Assembly: GCF_003688555.1 (NCBI RefSeq) | Contig: NZ_REFR01000011.1 | Location: 682,001-746,000 of the forward strand | DNA from: Eilatimonas milleporae | GTDB taxonomy: Bacteria; Pseudomonadota; Alphaproteobacteria; Sphingomonadales; Kordiimonadaceae | Length of the DNA stretch: 64,000 bases | Direction of reading: 5' to 3' | Part shown: piece by piece, positions 9,057 through 18,477 of the stretch | Layout: each line of letters begins with the position of its first letter | How positions within the stretch are numbered: the first letter of the stretch is position 1 | Made by a program: the position numbers and the translations under genes | The notes under the pieces: model-generated | What the model was told of the DNA's origin: nothing | What the model saw: only the letters and a program-made list of their open reading frames with translations | Databases searched by the model: none

Positions 9057-11291
9057 ATGGATGATGTGAAAGGGAAAGCGCCCTTTGACGACGCCGTGCA
9101 ATCGCGCGTCAAGGCAATTGCCGACGAACTGCGCTCAAAGGCAACCGTCGAGGATGACGGTGTGGATTTCCCGCTTGCCAAGCGTGGCACCGATGCCCAG
9201 CCCTTCGGTATGCTGATGGCGTCGCAGATTGAACGCCGTTCCTTCCTGAAAGGCGCCAGCGCCGTTGCCGCCATGGGTGTCGTGGGCGTCAGCGCCTCGG
9301 CCCTGCAAAGCGTACCCGCCGAGGCACAGGCCGCCGATTCGCTGACCTTCACACCGATCGAGGGCTCCGACGCCGACGAGATCATCGTACCCGAAGGGTA
9401 TGAGTGGAACTCCATCATTCAGTGGGGCCAGTCGCTGGTGTCCACCACGCCGAATCTGACCGACGCGCAAATCCGCGACGGTTTCCTGGCCACGGCGGCC
9501 GCCGCCGAGAACATGAACAACCAGTTCGGCTACAATTGCGACGCGGCCGAGTTCTTCCCGCTGCCGGGCTTTGACGCCGACGGTGCCACCAGCGGCATCA
9601 TCTGCGTGAACCACGAATACATGAACTACAACCTGCTGTTCGAGTTCGGCGAAGAGCCCGATCCCGCCAACACGCGCGACCGCCGCAACTATGACTCCAG
9701 GGTTGAATATTTCCGCGCCAATCCGGAAGCGGCGCGCTTCGCCCGTGCCAATGTCGGCATCACCGTCGCCGAGATCGAGCGTGTGGACGGTGCCTGGCAG
9801 CTGGTGCTGGATTCCCAGTTCAACCGCCGCATCACCCTGGATACGCCGATCAACCTGTCCGGTCCGGCTGCCGGCAGCGACTTCGTCCAGACGCAGGGCA
9901 GCTCGCGCGGGATCACCGTCCTCGGCACCTACAACAACTGCGCCGGCGGCAACACGCCCTGGGGCACCTATCTCTCGGCCGAGGAAAACTTCGACCAGAT
10001 CTTCGGCGGCTTCGCGGCCCTGGAAGAGCGTCTCGGCGACTCCACCGACCCCGTCGACATCAAGACGCTAGATTTCCACCGCCGGATCGTCCCCCGTTCG
10101 GGCGACTCCAGCCTGGGTCTGGAAGCCACGTGGAACCGCTTTGACTCCAACCGTGTACCGAACGAAGCCTTCCGCTACGGCTGGATTGTCGAGCTCGATC
10201 CCTACGATCCGACCCCGCGTCCGAAAAAGCGGACGGCGCTCGGCCGTTTCAAGCATGAGTGCGCCACCACCATCGTCGCCACCGGCGGCCAGGTCGCCGT
10301 TTACCTCGGCGACGATGCGCGGTTCGAATATCTCTACAAATTCGTGACCGCCGGCACCTTCAACGCCGCCAACCGCGCCGCCAACATGGACCTGCTGGAC
10401 GAAGGCACGCTGTACGTCGCCCGTTTCAACGACGACGGCACCGGCGAATGGATCGCCATGGACTATGACAGCCAGCCGGCTCTGCGGTCCGCCACCGTCG
10501 AAGGCACGGACGTTCCGCAATTCGCCAATCAGGCCGAAGTGCTGATCAACGTCCGCCGCGCCGCCGACATCATGGGCGCCACCCCGATGGACCGTCCGGA
10601 AGACGTTCAGGCCAACCCGGTGACGGGCAAGGTCTACATGGCCTGCACCAACAACACCCGCCGGACATCGGAGACCCGCCTGTCCAGCCGTCAGGGCCGT
10701 GAGGTCGACGATATCGCCGATATCCCGAACCCGCGTACCAACAACAGCTTCGGCCACATCGTCGAGATCACCGAAGACGGCGACGACAATGCCGCCACCA
10801 CCTTCGCCTGGGAAATCTTCATGCTGGCCGGCGATCCCAACTCCGAGGAAGGCCGCTTCCTGACCCAGCTGAACGATATTGACGAAGCCCCGCTCGGCAC
10901 CAACGACACCTATTTCGCCGGCTGGACCGATGCCAGCGTCCTGCCCGCGATCGGCTCGCCGGACAATCTGGGCTTCGACAACCAGGGCAATATGTGGATC
11001 GTCACCGACGGCCGTCAGCCCACCGGCAACAATGACGGAACCTTCGTGGTGCCGACCGAGGGTCCGACTCGCGGTTTCCTGCGTCAGTTCATGTCGTCGG
11101 TCAACGACTCCGAGGTGTGCGGCGCCGAATTCACGCCGGACAACGAGACCCTGTTCCTGAACATCCAGCACCCGGGCGACTCCGGCGTCATCGGTGCCCC
11201 GGCGTCCAACTTCCCGAACGGTGGTGACAGCGAACCCCGTCCCACGCTGATCGGGATCTGGAAAACGGACGGCGGCGTCGTCGGCTCCTGA
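9057..11291 (+). CDS. phoX: PhoX-family (DUF839) phosphatase with Tat signal
   Basis: 744 residues from ATG 9057, preceded by GGAGAGAG; the open frame upstream to 8943 lacks protein character. A twin-arginine signal, ERRSFLKGASAVAAMG near residue 60, is preceded by an unusually long N region, as in many PhoX proteins. The body carries PhoX/DUF839 features: CVNHEYMNYNLLF near residue 185, GTYNNCAGGNTPWGTYLSAEE near 290 (abridged), RFKHECAT near 400, and NSFGHIVEITEDGDD near 565. PhoX enzymes are calcium/iron-dependent phosphomonoesterases that release phosphate in the periplasm or medium. DUF839 also includes uncharacterised members, so activity is inferred. TatA is encoded 4.5 kb away and a type II secretion operon 1.2 kb downstream; both fit an exported folded enzyme. 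Confidence 0.85.
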   Translation: MDDVKGKAPFDDAVQSRVKAIADELRSKATVEDDGVDFPLAKRGTDAQPFGMLMASQIERRSFLKGASAVAAMGVVGVSASALQSVPAEAQAADSLTFTPIEGSDADEIIVPEGYEWNSIIQWGQSLVSTTPNLTDAQIRDGFLATAAAAENMNNQFGYNCDAAEFFPLPGFDADGATSGIICVNHEYMNYNLLFEFGEEPDPANTRDRRNYDSRVEYFRANPEAARFARANVGITVAEIERVDGAWQLVLDSQFNRRITLDTPINLSGPAAGSDFVQTQGSSRGITVLGTYNNCAGGNTPWGTYLSAEENFDQIFGGFAALEERLGDSTDPVDIKTLDFHRRIVPRSGDSSLGLEATWNRFDSNRVPNEAFRYGWIVELDPYDPTPRPKKRTALGRFKHECATTIVATGGQVAVYLGDDARFEYLYKFVTAGTFNAANRAANMDLLDEGTLYVARFNDDGTGEWIAMDYDSQPALRSATVEGTDVPQFANQAEVLINVRRAADIMGATPMDRPEDVQANPVTGKVYMACTNNTRRTSETRLSSRQGREVDDIADIPNPRTNNSFGHIVEITEDGDDNAATTFAWEIFMLAGDPNSEEGRFLTQLNDIDEAPLGTNDTYFAGWTDASVLPAIGSPDNLGFDNQGNMWIVTDGRQPTGNNDGTFVVPTEGPTRGFLRQFMSSVNDSEVCGAEFTPDNETLFLNIQHPGDSGVIGAPASNFPNGGDSEPRPTLIGIWKTDGGVVGS

Positions 11292-11333
11292 GCCGGCACC
11301 GCCACAGCCTTTAAAACGGATTTTCCGACAGAC

Positions 11334-11356
11334 GAGGGGGCCTTCCGGGCCCCCTC
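11334..11356 (+). terminator. Hairpin terminator after phoX
   Basis: A 9-bp GC stem (GAGGGGGCC with GGCCCCCTC) around a 5-nt loop lies 43 bp after the phoX stop. The T-run after it is weak (ATTGCTATTT), so termination may be partial. Confidence 0.6.
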
Positions 11357-11416
11357 ATTGCTATTTGCGATGACAGGGTCCCAAGACCACAGGGCTATAG
11401 GGGCCTACTTTGAGAC

Positions 11417-12457
11417 ATGAGGTGCATGGTGAGCGGTATCGGTTTCGGTGAACGGATTCCCAATTTTGTCCGGATGAACGCGGGCGGACAGCCGGTCATG
11501 TTCTATGACCGCTGCTGCGGTGACCCGGCCCTGATCGTCACCGGAACGCCCGCCACACTCAGCGCGTCGGCGGGCCCGCTGGCGCAACTTCTTGTCGAGG
11601 CCGCCGCCGCCGGCCTTGTCTGTTTTGTCGTCGTGCGCACCGGGCCGGATGGGCCAAAGACAGATACGCCAGAAACAGATAGTCCAGAGACAGGCATAGC
11701 CGCCCTGTCTTCTCTTTTCCCCGATACGGTCTGCCTGCTCGCGGACAGCGACGGTCAGCTCAGCGACCATCTTGCCGGACGGCAGACGGATGTGACCCTT
11801 TTCATCACCGGCCGGACGCTGCGCCTGTTGGCAAGTCTACCGTTCGACGGGGCTGATCCTGCAATCCGGCGGACATTCGCGAAGGCTCTCGCCTACCCGC
11901 ACGGGCAGCCCCCGTTGCTGGAGATACCCGACCTGCTGACACCGGCCGAATGCGACATGCTGATCGGCGTGTTCGACCGGGCCGACCCGGTGCCGTCCGG
12001 CTCCCACGTGGAAAAGGCCGGCAAGGTCGTCCTGGAGGAAGACCCGGATGCGAAAGTGCGGCTTGACGTGACGGTTCCGCAGGGGCCGGTGTCCGAAAAG
12101 CTGATGGCCATCATGACCCATCGTCTGGTGCCCGAACTGCGCTATGTGTTTTCCTTCACCCCGCGCTCGTCCGAACAGTTCAAAATCGTCCGCTATGACG
12201 CCGACAGCGGCGGGCATTTCGCGGTTCACCGCGACAACAGCACGCCGGACGCGGTGGCCAGACGCTTTGCCATCACACTCAATCTGAACACCGGGGCTTA
12301 TGACGGCGGCGGACTGATTTTCCCCGAATACGGCCCCGCGCCCGTCTCGCCGCCGGCGGGTGGTGCCGTGGTGTTTTCCTGCGGGCTTGCGCACAGGGTC
12401 ACGCCGGTGACGCGGGGTGTCCGCTATGCGCTGATTTCCTTCCTGCACGGGGCCTGA
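11417..12457 (+). CDS. 2-oxoglutarate/Fe(II) oxygenase with redoxin-like N terminus
   Basis: 346 residues. The C-terminal half is a prolyl-4-hydroxylase-type double-stranded beta-helix: EIPDLLTPAECDMLI opens it, FAVHRDNST gives the HxD iron pair (about residues 271-273), LNLNTGAYDGGGLIFPEYG follows, and AHRVTPVTRGVRYALISF gives the distal histidine and the 2-oxoglutarate-binding arginine. The N-terminal half (GERIPNFVRMNAGGQPVMFYDRC) resembles the start of peroxiredoxin-like domains, though I see no clear peroxidatic motif. A low-complexity linker TDTPETDSPETG near residue 85 comes from two 15-bp repeats (11660-11689). It converges on gspK with only 13 bp between stops. Start could also be ATG 11426. 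Confidence 0.82.
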   Translation: MRCMVSGIGFGERIPNFVRMNAGGQPVMFYDRCCGDPALIVTGTPATLSASAGPLAQLLVEAAAAGLVCFVVVRTGPDGPKTDTPETDSPETGIAALSSLFPDTVCLLADSDGQLSDHLAGRQTDVTLFITGRTLRLLASLPFDGADPAIRRTFAKALAYPHGQPPLLEIPDLLTPAECDMLIGVFDRADPVPSGSHVEKAGKVVLEEDPDAKVRLDVTVPQGPVSEKLMAIMTHRLVPELRYVFSFTPRSSEQFKIVRYDADSGGHFAVHRDNSTPDAVARRFAITLNLNTGAYDGGGLIFPEYGPAPVSPPAGGAVVFSCGLAHRVTPVTRGVRYALISFLHGA

Positions 12458-12470
12458 TGCCGACCGGCTG

Positions 12471-13406
12471 CTATCCGCCGGCCCTCTCCGTCAGGTTCTC
12501 TCCACCTGGCAACCGCTCCCACACCGCGATCTGATAGGGGCGGGCCAGTCCGGGCAACAGCCGCACCACCGCCCGGCGGCGGAACCGCGGCCCGTTTTGC
12601 AGGCGCACATCCGCAAGGATTTCCAGCCGCGCCGATGGCGGCACGCTTTCGCTGACAAGGCGGGTGCGCGCCCCTTCGTCCAGTGCCGCCAGGGCGGCCA
12701 GAACCAGCGGCGGGGCACCGCGCGGGGTGATGCGGGGGCCGCCCCACACCGTCACGGCATCCGCCACGCGGGTAAGCAGCGTGTCGTCCATGCCCGCCAC
12801 ATAAGCCAGCTCCCGCACATGGGAGAAGGGCCTGTTGGCCGGCCCGGCCCGGCCCGCCGTTTCGTAAAAGTCACGCTCGGCTCCGAGCGGGCGCGGCGTG
12901 TCGTCCCCGTCCCGCCAGTCCAGTATGGCGGCCGCCAGACGGCGCGCATTGCCGGCGCCGGCGGCCTGGAACAGGGCCGTCAGCAGCGCGCCGTCCGCCC
13001 GGTTCAGATCGATTTTCCGCACGGTGCCGTGGACCGTGACGACAATGTCGGCGGCCGTCGCCGTGCCTGCATCCGTGACCATAACCGCCGGTGTCACGGC
13101 CCCGCCCGGCACGGCGCGCCCGGCCAGAAGGTCGGCCATGACCGCATGGACGGCCGCGTCCGCGATGTAGGCGGCGCGCAGCGTTTCAACCGCGTTGGAC
13201 GTGCGGCTGACATCGACATGGCTGGCCCGCACGATCAGCGCGGCGATCAGGGCCAGCAGACCGACCGCCCACAGGACGGCGACAAGGGCATAGCCCTGTG
13301 CGGCCCCGGCGCCACGCGACAGTCCCGGCTGTGCCGCCGGCCCGCCGGCGTTTGCCTCAGCGGTTCCGGTCGTCAAGATCGCCGCTTTCCGGCCCGCCGG
13401 CCGCAC
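12471..13406 (-). CDS. gspK: Type II secretion minor pseudopilin GspK
   Basis: 311 residues, the large minor pseudopilin that caps the pseudopilus tip with GspI and GspJ. A class III-like leader ends in AAQG, followed by YALVAVLWAVGLLALIAALI as the hydrophobic helix (residues about 39-58). The region IDLNRADGALLTALFQAAG and AILDWRDGDDTPRPLGAE near residues 135-180 is the conserved GspK core. The start overlaps gspD by 50 bp; an internal TTG at about 13376 is an alternative that would reduce this. Position after gspD, instead of after gspJ, is unusual for gsp operons. Confidence 0.88.
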   Translation of the reverse strand: MRPAGRKAAILTTGTAEANAGGPAAQPGLSRGAGAAQGYALVAVLWAVGLLALIAALIVRASHVDVSRTSNAVETLRAAYIADAAVHAVMADLLAGRAVPGGAVTPAVMVTDAGTATAADIVVTVHGTVRKIDLNRADGALLTALFQAAGAGNARRLAAAILDWRDGDDTPRPLGAERDFYETAGRAGPANRPFSHVRELAYVAGMDDTLLTRVADAVTVWGGPRITPRGAPPLVLAALAALDEGARTRLVSESVPPSARLEILADVRLQNGPRFRRRAVVRLLPGLARPYQIAVWERLPGGENLTERAGG

Positions 13407-15558
13407 GCGGTTTGATCAGCGGTTCCAGGCCGCGCATGCGGCGGCGCAGTTCCTCGGTGACGCTGCGCGCTTCCTCGACACTGCCGACAACGCGCGGCGT
13501 GACCAGAATGAGCAGTTCGGTGCGCTGCCGCCGTTCGTCGCGGTTTTTAAAGGCATTGCCGAGAAGCGGGATGTTTTTCAGGACCGGCACGCCGCTGTCG
13601 ATGATGGTGGTGGAACTTTGGATCAGTCCGCCCAGCGCCAGGGTTTCGCCGCTGCGCACGGCCACCGTGCTGGAAATCCGCCGCTGCTGGATGGTCGGGG
13701 CGTCGATGCCGGAGGATTCCGTTTCCACCACGCTGGACACTTCCTGTTCGATGTCCAGCAGCACCATGCCGTTGGCGTTGACGCGGGGCGTCACCTGCAG
13801 GATCACCCCGGTCGAGCGAAAGGTGATGGTGTTGAACAGCGTGTCGCTGTCGCCCTGCAGGTTAAGCGCGGTGCCCTGGGGCACCGGCACTTCGTCGCCC
13901 ACCTGCAATGTGGCCGTCTGATTGTTCATCACCATCAACTGGGGCGAGGACAGGATTTCAATATCGGTGACGCTGTCCAGGGCATCGACGATGATGTTCA
14001 CGTCGCCGCTGTTGAAAATACCGCTGAAACCGGGGGCGCTGGGGGTGATGGTGTTCGATGTGCCGCTTGTATTGGTGAAATTGAAATCACCGCTTTCAAA
14101 GAACCACTGGACGCCGTATTCCAGATCGTCGTTCAGGCCGACCTCGATGACCGCAGCATCGATCAGAACCTGCAAGGGTTCCACATCCAGTTGCCGGATG
14201 GAATTGCGCACCAGTTGATAATCCCCCGGTGTTGCCAGGACCAGAAGGGCGTTGTTGCGTTCGTCCGCGATGATCCGCATCCGTTCATTGGCGAAACTGA
14301 CCAGCGGTTCGCTCTGGCTGACGCGCGGGGTGCCGGCACTGATCGTGTTGGCGTCGCGCGCCGTCTGGCCCGCGCCGAAGGCCGACGCCCCCTGGCCCGC
14401 GCCACCGCCGAGCGGGGCGCCGCCACGGCCCGGCATGGGGGCGTTCATGACGGCGGCGCGCTGGCCCGGCGCGACCCCGCCGGCCCCGGCAAAGGACTGC
14501 ACCTGCTGCTGCGCCCCGAACAGACCGCCGAGCACGGCGGCCAGATCCCGCGCCCGGCCATTCTGGACCTTGTATATATACAGGCGGTTGCCGGCGTTCT
14601 CGCCGCCCGTGTCCAGCTGTTCCACCCATTCTTCCGCCCGCACCAGCAGGTCCGCATTGGCGGCGATCACCAGAATGGCGTTCAGCCGTTCCACAGGCAC
14701 AAAGCGGATGACGTCGCTGGCCAGCCCGTCGCTGGCGCTGCTGAACACGGTATCCAGTTCACGCACCAGTGCCGACGCCTCCGCCGCTCGCAACGGGACA
14801 AGGCCGTAGGTCAGGCCGGACATCCAGTCCACGTCGAAGACGCTGACCATGTCCACCAGGCTCAGCCGTTCCGGGCCGGTGCCGGCGATCATCAGCAGGT
14901 TGCGCTGCGGGTCCACGGTGATCTTGGCGCGCGCTGGCACGAACGGCGTGATCAGCTCCGCCACCCGTTCGGCCGATGTAAACGACAGCGGCACCACATG
15001 CACGCCGTAGCCGGCGCGAAGCTGCTTCGCGCTGAGGCCCACCACCGGTGTGGTCCCGTCGCGCGTGCGGTCGAGGGCGGGCATCAATTTGTAAAAACCG
15101 CCTTCATCCACCAGCGACACGCCGACCGGCTGAAGCGCGCTTTCCAGGGCGAACAGAACCGCTTCGCGCGGGACCGCCTCATTGGTTTGCAGGGTGATCC
15201 GGCCATCGATGGACGGGTCGATACTGTATGTCAGGCCCAGCGCCTCCCCAAGGACGGCATCGGCGACGGCGGCGATGTCGGCATTCTGGAAATTCAGCTT
15301 CAGGCCCGCGCCGTCCGCCTGCCACCGTGTGGCGCTGGGCAGGCGGCTGGCGATGCGGTCGCCGCTGCCGCGTTTGACAAAGCCCTGCGGTGCGTCTGTT
15401 TGAACCTCCGTGGCCTGCGACTGATAAGTGGCATTGGTGCCGTCCGCCCGTTCCGTGCCCGACCCCAGTTCCAGCGGTTCCGTCGGCCCGCGATGGGCGC
15501 CGCAGGCCGCCAAAAGGCCGACCAGGCCTCCTAAAAAAACAAAACGCAAACCCGTCAT
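13357..15558 (-). CDS. gspD: Type II secretion outer-membrane secretin GspD
   Basis: 733 residues. A lipoprotein signal with lipobox LAAC puts the acylated cysteine at residue 20. Then come N0 (LNFQNADIAAVADAVLGEA, about 85-165), N1-N3 domains (for example YKVQNGRARDLAAVLGGLFG near 330) with a long Gly/Ala/Pro-rich insert in N3 (about 350-400), and the secretin core (VLIDAAVIEVGLNDDLEYGV near 465 through LGGLIQSSTTIIDSGVPVLK near 660). It forms the multimeric outer-membrane gate. Start overlaps gspC by 4 bp. As a lipoprotein it could reach the outer membrane without a separate pilotin. Confidence 0.95.
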   Translation of the reverse strand: MTGLRFVFLGGLVGLLAACGAHRGPTEPLELGSGTERADGTNATYQSQATEVQTDAPQGFVKRGSGDRIASRLPSATRWQADGAGLKLNFQNADIAAVADAVLGEALGLTYSIDPSIDGRITLQTNEAVPREAVLFALESALQPVGVSLVDEGGFYKLMPALDRTRDGTTPVVGLSAKQLRAGYGVHVVPLSFTSAERVAELITPFVPARAKITVDPQRNLLMIAGTGPERLSLVDMVSVFDVDWMSGLTYGLVPLRAAEASALVRELDTVFSSASDGLASDVIRFVPVERLNAILVIAANADLLVRAEEWVEQLDTGGENAGNRLYIYKVQNGRARDLAAVLGGLFGAQQQVQSFAGAGGVAPGQRAAVMNAPMPGRGGAPLGGGAGQGASAFGAGQTARDANTISAGTPRVSQSEPLVSFANERMRIIADERNNALLVLATPGDYQLVRNSIRQLDVEPLQVLIDAAVIEVGLNDDLEYGVQWFFESGDFNFTNTSGTSNTITPSAPGFSGIFNSGDVNIIVDALDSVTDIEILSSPQLMVMNNQTATLQVGDEVPVPQGTALNLQGDSDTLFNTITFRSTGVILQVTPRVNANGMVLLDIEQEVSSVVETESSGIDAPTIQQRRISSTVAVRSGETLALGGLIQSSTTIIDSGVPVLKNIPLLGNAFKNRDERRQRTELLILVTPRVVGSVEEARSVTEELRRRMRGLEPLIKPRAAGGPESGDLDDRNR

Positions 15559-16082
15559 GACGTTTCTGACCCTTTATCAGTGTCGACAAGATTGAGCGTG
15601 CGGCGCGTGGTCCCCCGCTCAAGTGTGACGCTGTTCCTTTGTATGTCCTTCACGGTCCAGCCGCCGATGCGGCCACCCAGCGGGACGCTTTTGTTTGTTT
15701 GCGGGCCGGTCTCGAACAGGGCGGCCCGTGTGTGACGGCTGATGATCACGCCCGTCAGTCTGGGCAGGCCGCCCTGTTCGAAACCGGCCCGGCCCGCCAC
15801 CGTTTTCGTATCCTCTTCGGGCGCGGCCTTATCGCCTGCCGCTATGGGCGTCCGGTCGGGGCGGAACAGGGGCCGCGCCAGAACGGTCGCGACCATGGCA
15901 TCCCTGTTACCGCGATCCGGGCGGTTTGCCGCCTGTACGCCGGCCTGCGCGGTGGCGGGCGCCGTCTGCGGCAGGGTGGCGGGCGGCGCGACCGGCAGGC
16001 CGAGGGCGGTTGCCAGGGACGCGGCCAGCACCAGAAGAAGGCCGGCCAGAATCCGGTCCGGCCATGTCATGCCGGTTTTCAT
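15555..16082 (-). CDS. gspC: GspC/GspN-like type II secretion protein
   Basis: 175 residues: one N-terminal membrane helix (ILAGLLLVLAASLATALGL), an Ala/Pro linker, then a homology-region-like domain (ARPLFRPDRTP near residue 70, RLTGVIISRHTRAALFE near 110, WTVKDIQRNSVTLERG near 145). GspC couples the inner-membrane platform to the GspD secretin through this domain. The usual C-terminal PDZ or coiled-coil is missing, so this is a short GspC, comparable to GspN-type annotations. It sits between gspM and gspD with 4-bp overlaps on both sides. Role is inferred from position and domain. Confidence 0.72.
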   Translation of the reverse strand: MKTGMTWPDRILAGLLLVLAASLATALGLPVAPPATLPQTAPATAQAGVQAANRPDRGNRDAMVATVLARPLFRPDRTPIAAGDKAAPEEDTKTVAGRAGFEQGGLPRLTGVIISRHTRAALFETGPQTNKSVPLGGRIGGWTVKDIQRNSVTLERGTTRRTLNLVDTDKGSETS

Positions 16083-16708
16083 CGGCCGTTTCCTCCCCCG
16101 TCTTCTTGCCGCGTCAGGCGCACGGCCTCCACCGTCAGGCTGGCGTCCAGCGCCGACGGGTCGTAGGCCGCGCGTCCGCGCGCGCCGGTGCGGCCGGTGC
16201 GCGGTCGCAGGGTGATCGTGCTGACCACCGTACGCGGCATGGCCTGTTCCAGTGCGGCCAGCGCCCTGACCAGACCGTCATAATCGGACTGCACCTGCAC
16301 ACGCAGGGTGACAATCCCGTCACCGTTGTCGGCCCGGTCGGTGGAAACCCTGCCCACGCTTGCCCCCGTTCCGGTGAAAATGCGGCCCACATGACGTTGC
16401 AGTTCGGCGGCGGCCAGGGCATGCGTTTCGCCGGCCAGATAGGCGCGCTGCCAGCCGGTCTGACGTTCCGCCGTTTCCACGGCGGCCGCCAGCGTGTCCT
16501 TCTGCGCCGCCAGCCGTTCATAGCGCGCGGCCAGCCGTTCCGCGGCGACCAGATCGGTGCGGGCTGTCAAAAACAGCCCGATGCTCTGCTGGGCGAGGCC
16601 GGCGATCAGCAGGACAGCGCACAGGACCGCCAGGGTCCAGGCGGCCAGCCGGCCCATGGCCGTGGGGCCGGGCTGCCCTGCGGGACGGGGCGAAGCGGGT
16701 TCAGCCAT
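16079..16708 (-). CDS. gspM: Type II secretion platform protein GspM
   Basis: 209 residues from ATG 16708 (MAEPASPRP); the longer frame upstream is just gspL read in another frame. One membrane helix (LAAWTLAVLCAVLLIAGL, about 20-40), then a coiled-coil-prone segment (LVAAERLAARYERLAAQKDTL) and a ferredoxin-like C-terminal domain. GspM binds GspL and helps anchor the ATPase to the inner membrane. It overlaps gspL by 8 bp and gspC by 4 bp. Sequence alone is weakly diagnostic; operon position makes the call. Confidence 0.82.
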   Translation of the reverse strand: MAEPASPRPAGQPGPTAMGRLAAWTLAVLCAVLLIAGLAQQSIGLFLTARTDLVAAERLAARYERLAAQKDTLAAAVETAERQTGWQRAYLAGETHALAAAELQRHVGRIFTGTGASVGRVSTDRADNGDGIVTLRVQVQSDYDGLVRALAALEQAMPRTVVSTITLRPRTGRTGARGRAAYDPSALDASLTVEAVRLTRQEDGGGNGR

Positions 16709-17786
16709 CGCGCTCTTCCTCCGTCGCGGCAGGGCCGGGGGCGGGTGTGAAGGCCACCGTGAAGCGTTCCACCCCGTCCCCGCCGATGGATACGGGGGCG
16801 CCGAAGGCCACATTGTCGACCCCGTCCATGCCGGACAGGCGTTCCAGTATGTCGGCGGCGGACGGGGCATTGCCGCTAAGCGTCACACGCGTCCCGTCAT
16901 AGCGGATTTCCCGCGCCCATGCGCCGTCGGGCATGGCGGCCGTCACATCCGCCAGCAGGGCGACCATGGACGGGTGGCGCGCGGTCAGGTCCGCCGCGCG
17001 CCGGCGCTCGGACATCAGCGTGTCCAGTCGTGTCTTCAGGGCGGCGGCCTCTTCCGCCGCTGTGCGGGCCTGTGTTGTCCGGGCCGCGATGACGTCCGCT
17101 TCGCGTGCGACCCGGTCGGTGACAAGGGTGCCGCCATACTGGTACAGTCCGGCCAGCATCAGTGCCATGACGGCCTGTCGCGTGCGCCGGGCGCGCATGG
17201 CATCGGCATGGGGCGTGCGCCGCCGGCCGTTCAGGCGCATGGTCAGCTGGCCGGGGCCCATATCCAGCATCAGGCCGTCATGGCTGTCTTGCGCATGCCG
17301 CGCCAGCCGGTTCAGGGGCGCAACGGCGGCCCGGCAGACAAGCGTGCCGCCCTCCTGCCCTGCTTCCAGACTGTAGGCACCGGCAATATCGGCCATGTGG
17401 AACGGGGTGCGGTCCTCTATTTCCAGCGCGATCCTGTCCTCAAGCGTGCCCAGTGCCGCCAGCGGCAGGTTCAGCTCCAGCGTCAGGGTTTCATACGCCG
17501 GCACCTCCGCCAGTTTTGGCTTCGGCCCGGTCGCCGTATGGCGCAGGTCCAGATTGGTTGCCAGCCAGCGCACCGCCTGTTCCACCCGCCACACCAGGGG
17601 GGACGGACGGGTCCACCGCCACAGAAACGCGGCAAATCCGGCACCGGGGCCTTGTCCGCAGTCCCGCCGCAAACCGGGCGACAGTCCGGGCGCGGCGGGA
17701 TCGTCGGCTCCGCCGCCCTCCGGGATGCGCGTCCCTTTGCCATATGTGTTGATATTCACTGTTTCGGCCTCATCACTGCGTGACAT
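16701..17786 (-). CDS. gspL: Type II secretion platform protein GspL
   Basis: 361 residues. A cytoplasmic actin-like half (with LTLELNLPLAALGTLEDRIALEIEDRTPF near residues 100-130, the segment typical of GspL/PilM-type proteins) is followed by a membrane helix near 205-220 and a PilN-like periplasmic domain (MVALLADVTAAMPDGAWARE near 275). It recruits the GspE ATPase and pairs with GspM. It overlaps the end of gspJ by 14 bp. Confidence 0.87.
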   Translation of the reverse strand: MSRSDEAETVNINTYGKGTRIPEGGGADDPAAPGLSPGLRRDCGQGPGAGFAAFLWRWTRPSPLVWRVEQAVRWLATNLDLRHTATGPKPKLAEVPAYETLTLELNLPLAALGTLEDRIALEIEDRTPFHMADIAGAYSLEAGQEGGTLVCRAAVAPLNRLARHAQDSHDGLMLDMGPGQLTMRLNGRRRTPHADAMRARRTRQAVMALMLAGLYQYGGTLVTDRVAREADVIAARTTQARTAAEEAAALKTRLDTLMSERRRAADLTARHPSMVALLADVTAAMPDGAWAREIRYDGTRVTLSGNAPSAADILERLSGMDGVDNVAFGAPVSIGGDGVERFTVAFTPAPGPAATEEERDG

Positions 17787-18477
17787 GTGTCAACAGAACC
17801 GGCTGGACGACCGCCCCCGCTGTCGCATCCCCAATTCCGCCCCCGATCCCATCGTCGATCCCGGTCCCGCCTCTATTTCCGGTGTCAGCTGTACCCATGA
17901 CATCAAACGCCACAAGACGCGGTGCCGAAGGGGACGGCCCCCAGGTGTCCCGCCATATGACATCGCCGTTTTCTCCCGTCCGTCCGAAATAGCGGAAGGC
18001 CGACGGGGCCAGCCCCGTTGCCACCCGGCGGCGGACCGGCGGGGACAGGCCCGCTTCAGGGTCCATACTCACAAGCAGGCTGTCCCCCTTTGCCGTCGTC
18101 TCCAGCGTCAGGCTCACACGGTACAGGCCGGGCGGCAGGGCACGCACGGGGTTGCGGGCGTAAAAGTCCAGTGTCTGCGCCGTTCCCGTAAAGGCCAGCA
18201 TCTGGCCGTCGCGGATGGCTTCCGCCCTGCTGACGAGACCGCTGACCAGACGCACCGCCAAAGCCCTTTCGCCGCGCGCCGTCACCGCCCTGTCGATGCT
18301 GTCCTGACTGCGCCGGGCAAACCCAAGGCCCCCGACAAGCCCGGCGGTGATCAGCGCCAGCACCGCCAGCGCGACCATCAGTTCCAGCAGGCTCAGCCCG
18401 GTGTCATGCCTGCGGGCGCGGCGGCGGGGATGGCCTGGTATACGGGCTGGCTTAAGGGTTGGCGAAGAGTTTGGCAT
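17773..18477 (-). CDS. gspJ: Type II secretion minor pseudopilin GspJ
   Basis: 234 residues. Leader ends in HDTG, followed by LSLLELMVALAVLALITAGL; the glutamate at +5 needed for pseudopilus assembly is present. The globular part resembles GspJ in length and in the RSQDSIDRAVTARGERAL helix. A Gly-rich tail (GGTGIDDGIGGGIGDATAG) is low-complexity. It abuts gspI with no gap. Confidence 0.87.
   Translation of the reverse strand: MPNSSPTLKPARIPGHPRRRARRHDTGLSLLELMVALAVLALITAGLVGGLGFARRSQDSIDRAVTARGERALAVRLVSGLVSRAEAIRDGQMLAFTGTAQTLDFYARNPVRALPPGLYRVSLTLETTAKGDSLLVSMDPEAGLSPPVRRRVATGLAPSAFRYFGRTGENGDVIWRDTWGPSPSAPRLVAFDVMGTADTGNRGGTGIDDGIGGGIGDATAGAVVQPVLLTHVTQ

Noticed and set aside
13618-15534. 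A 638-codon plus-strand frame opposite gspD.
   Set aside because: Shadow of the secretin gene; low-complexity basic translation.
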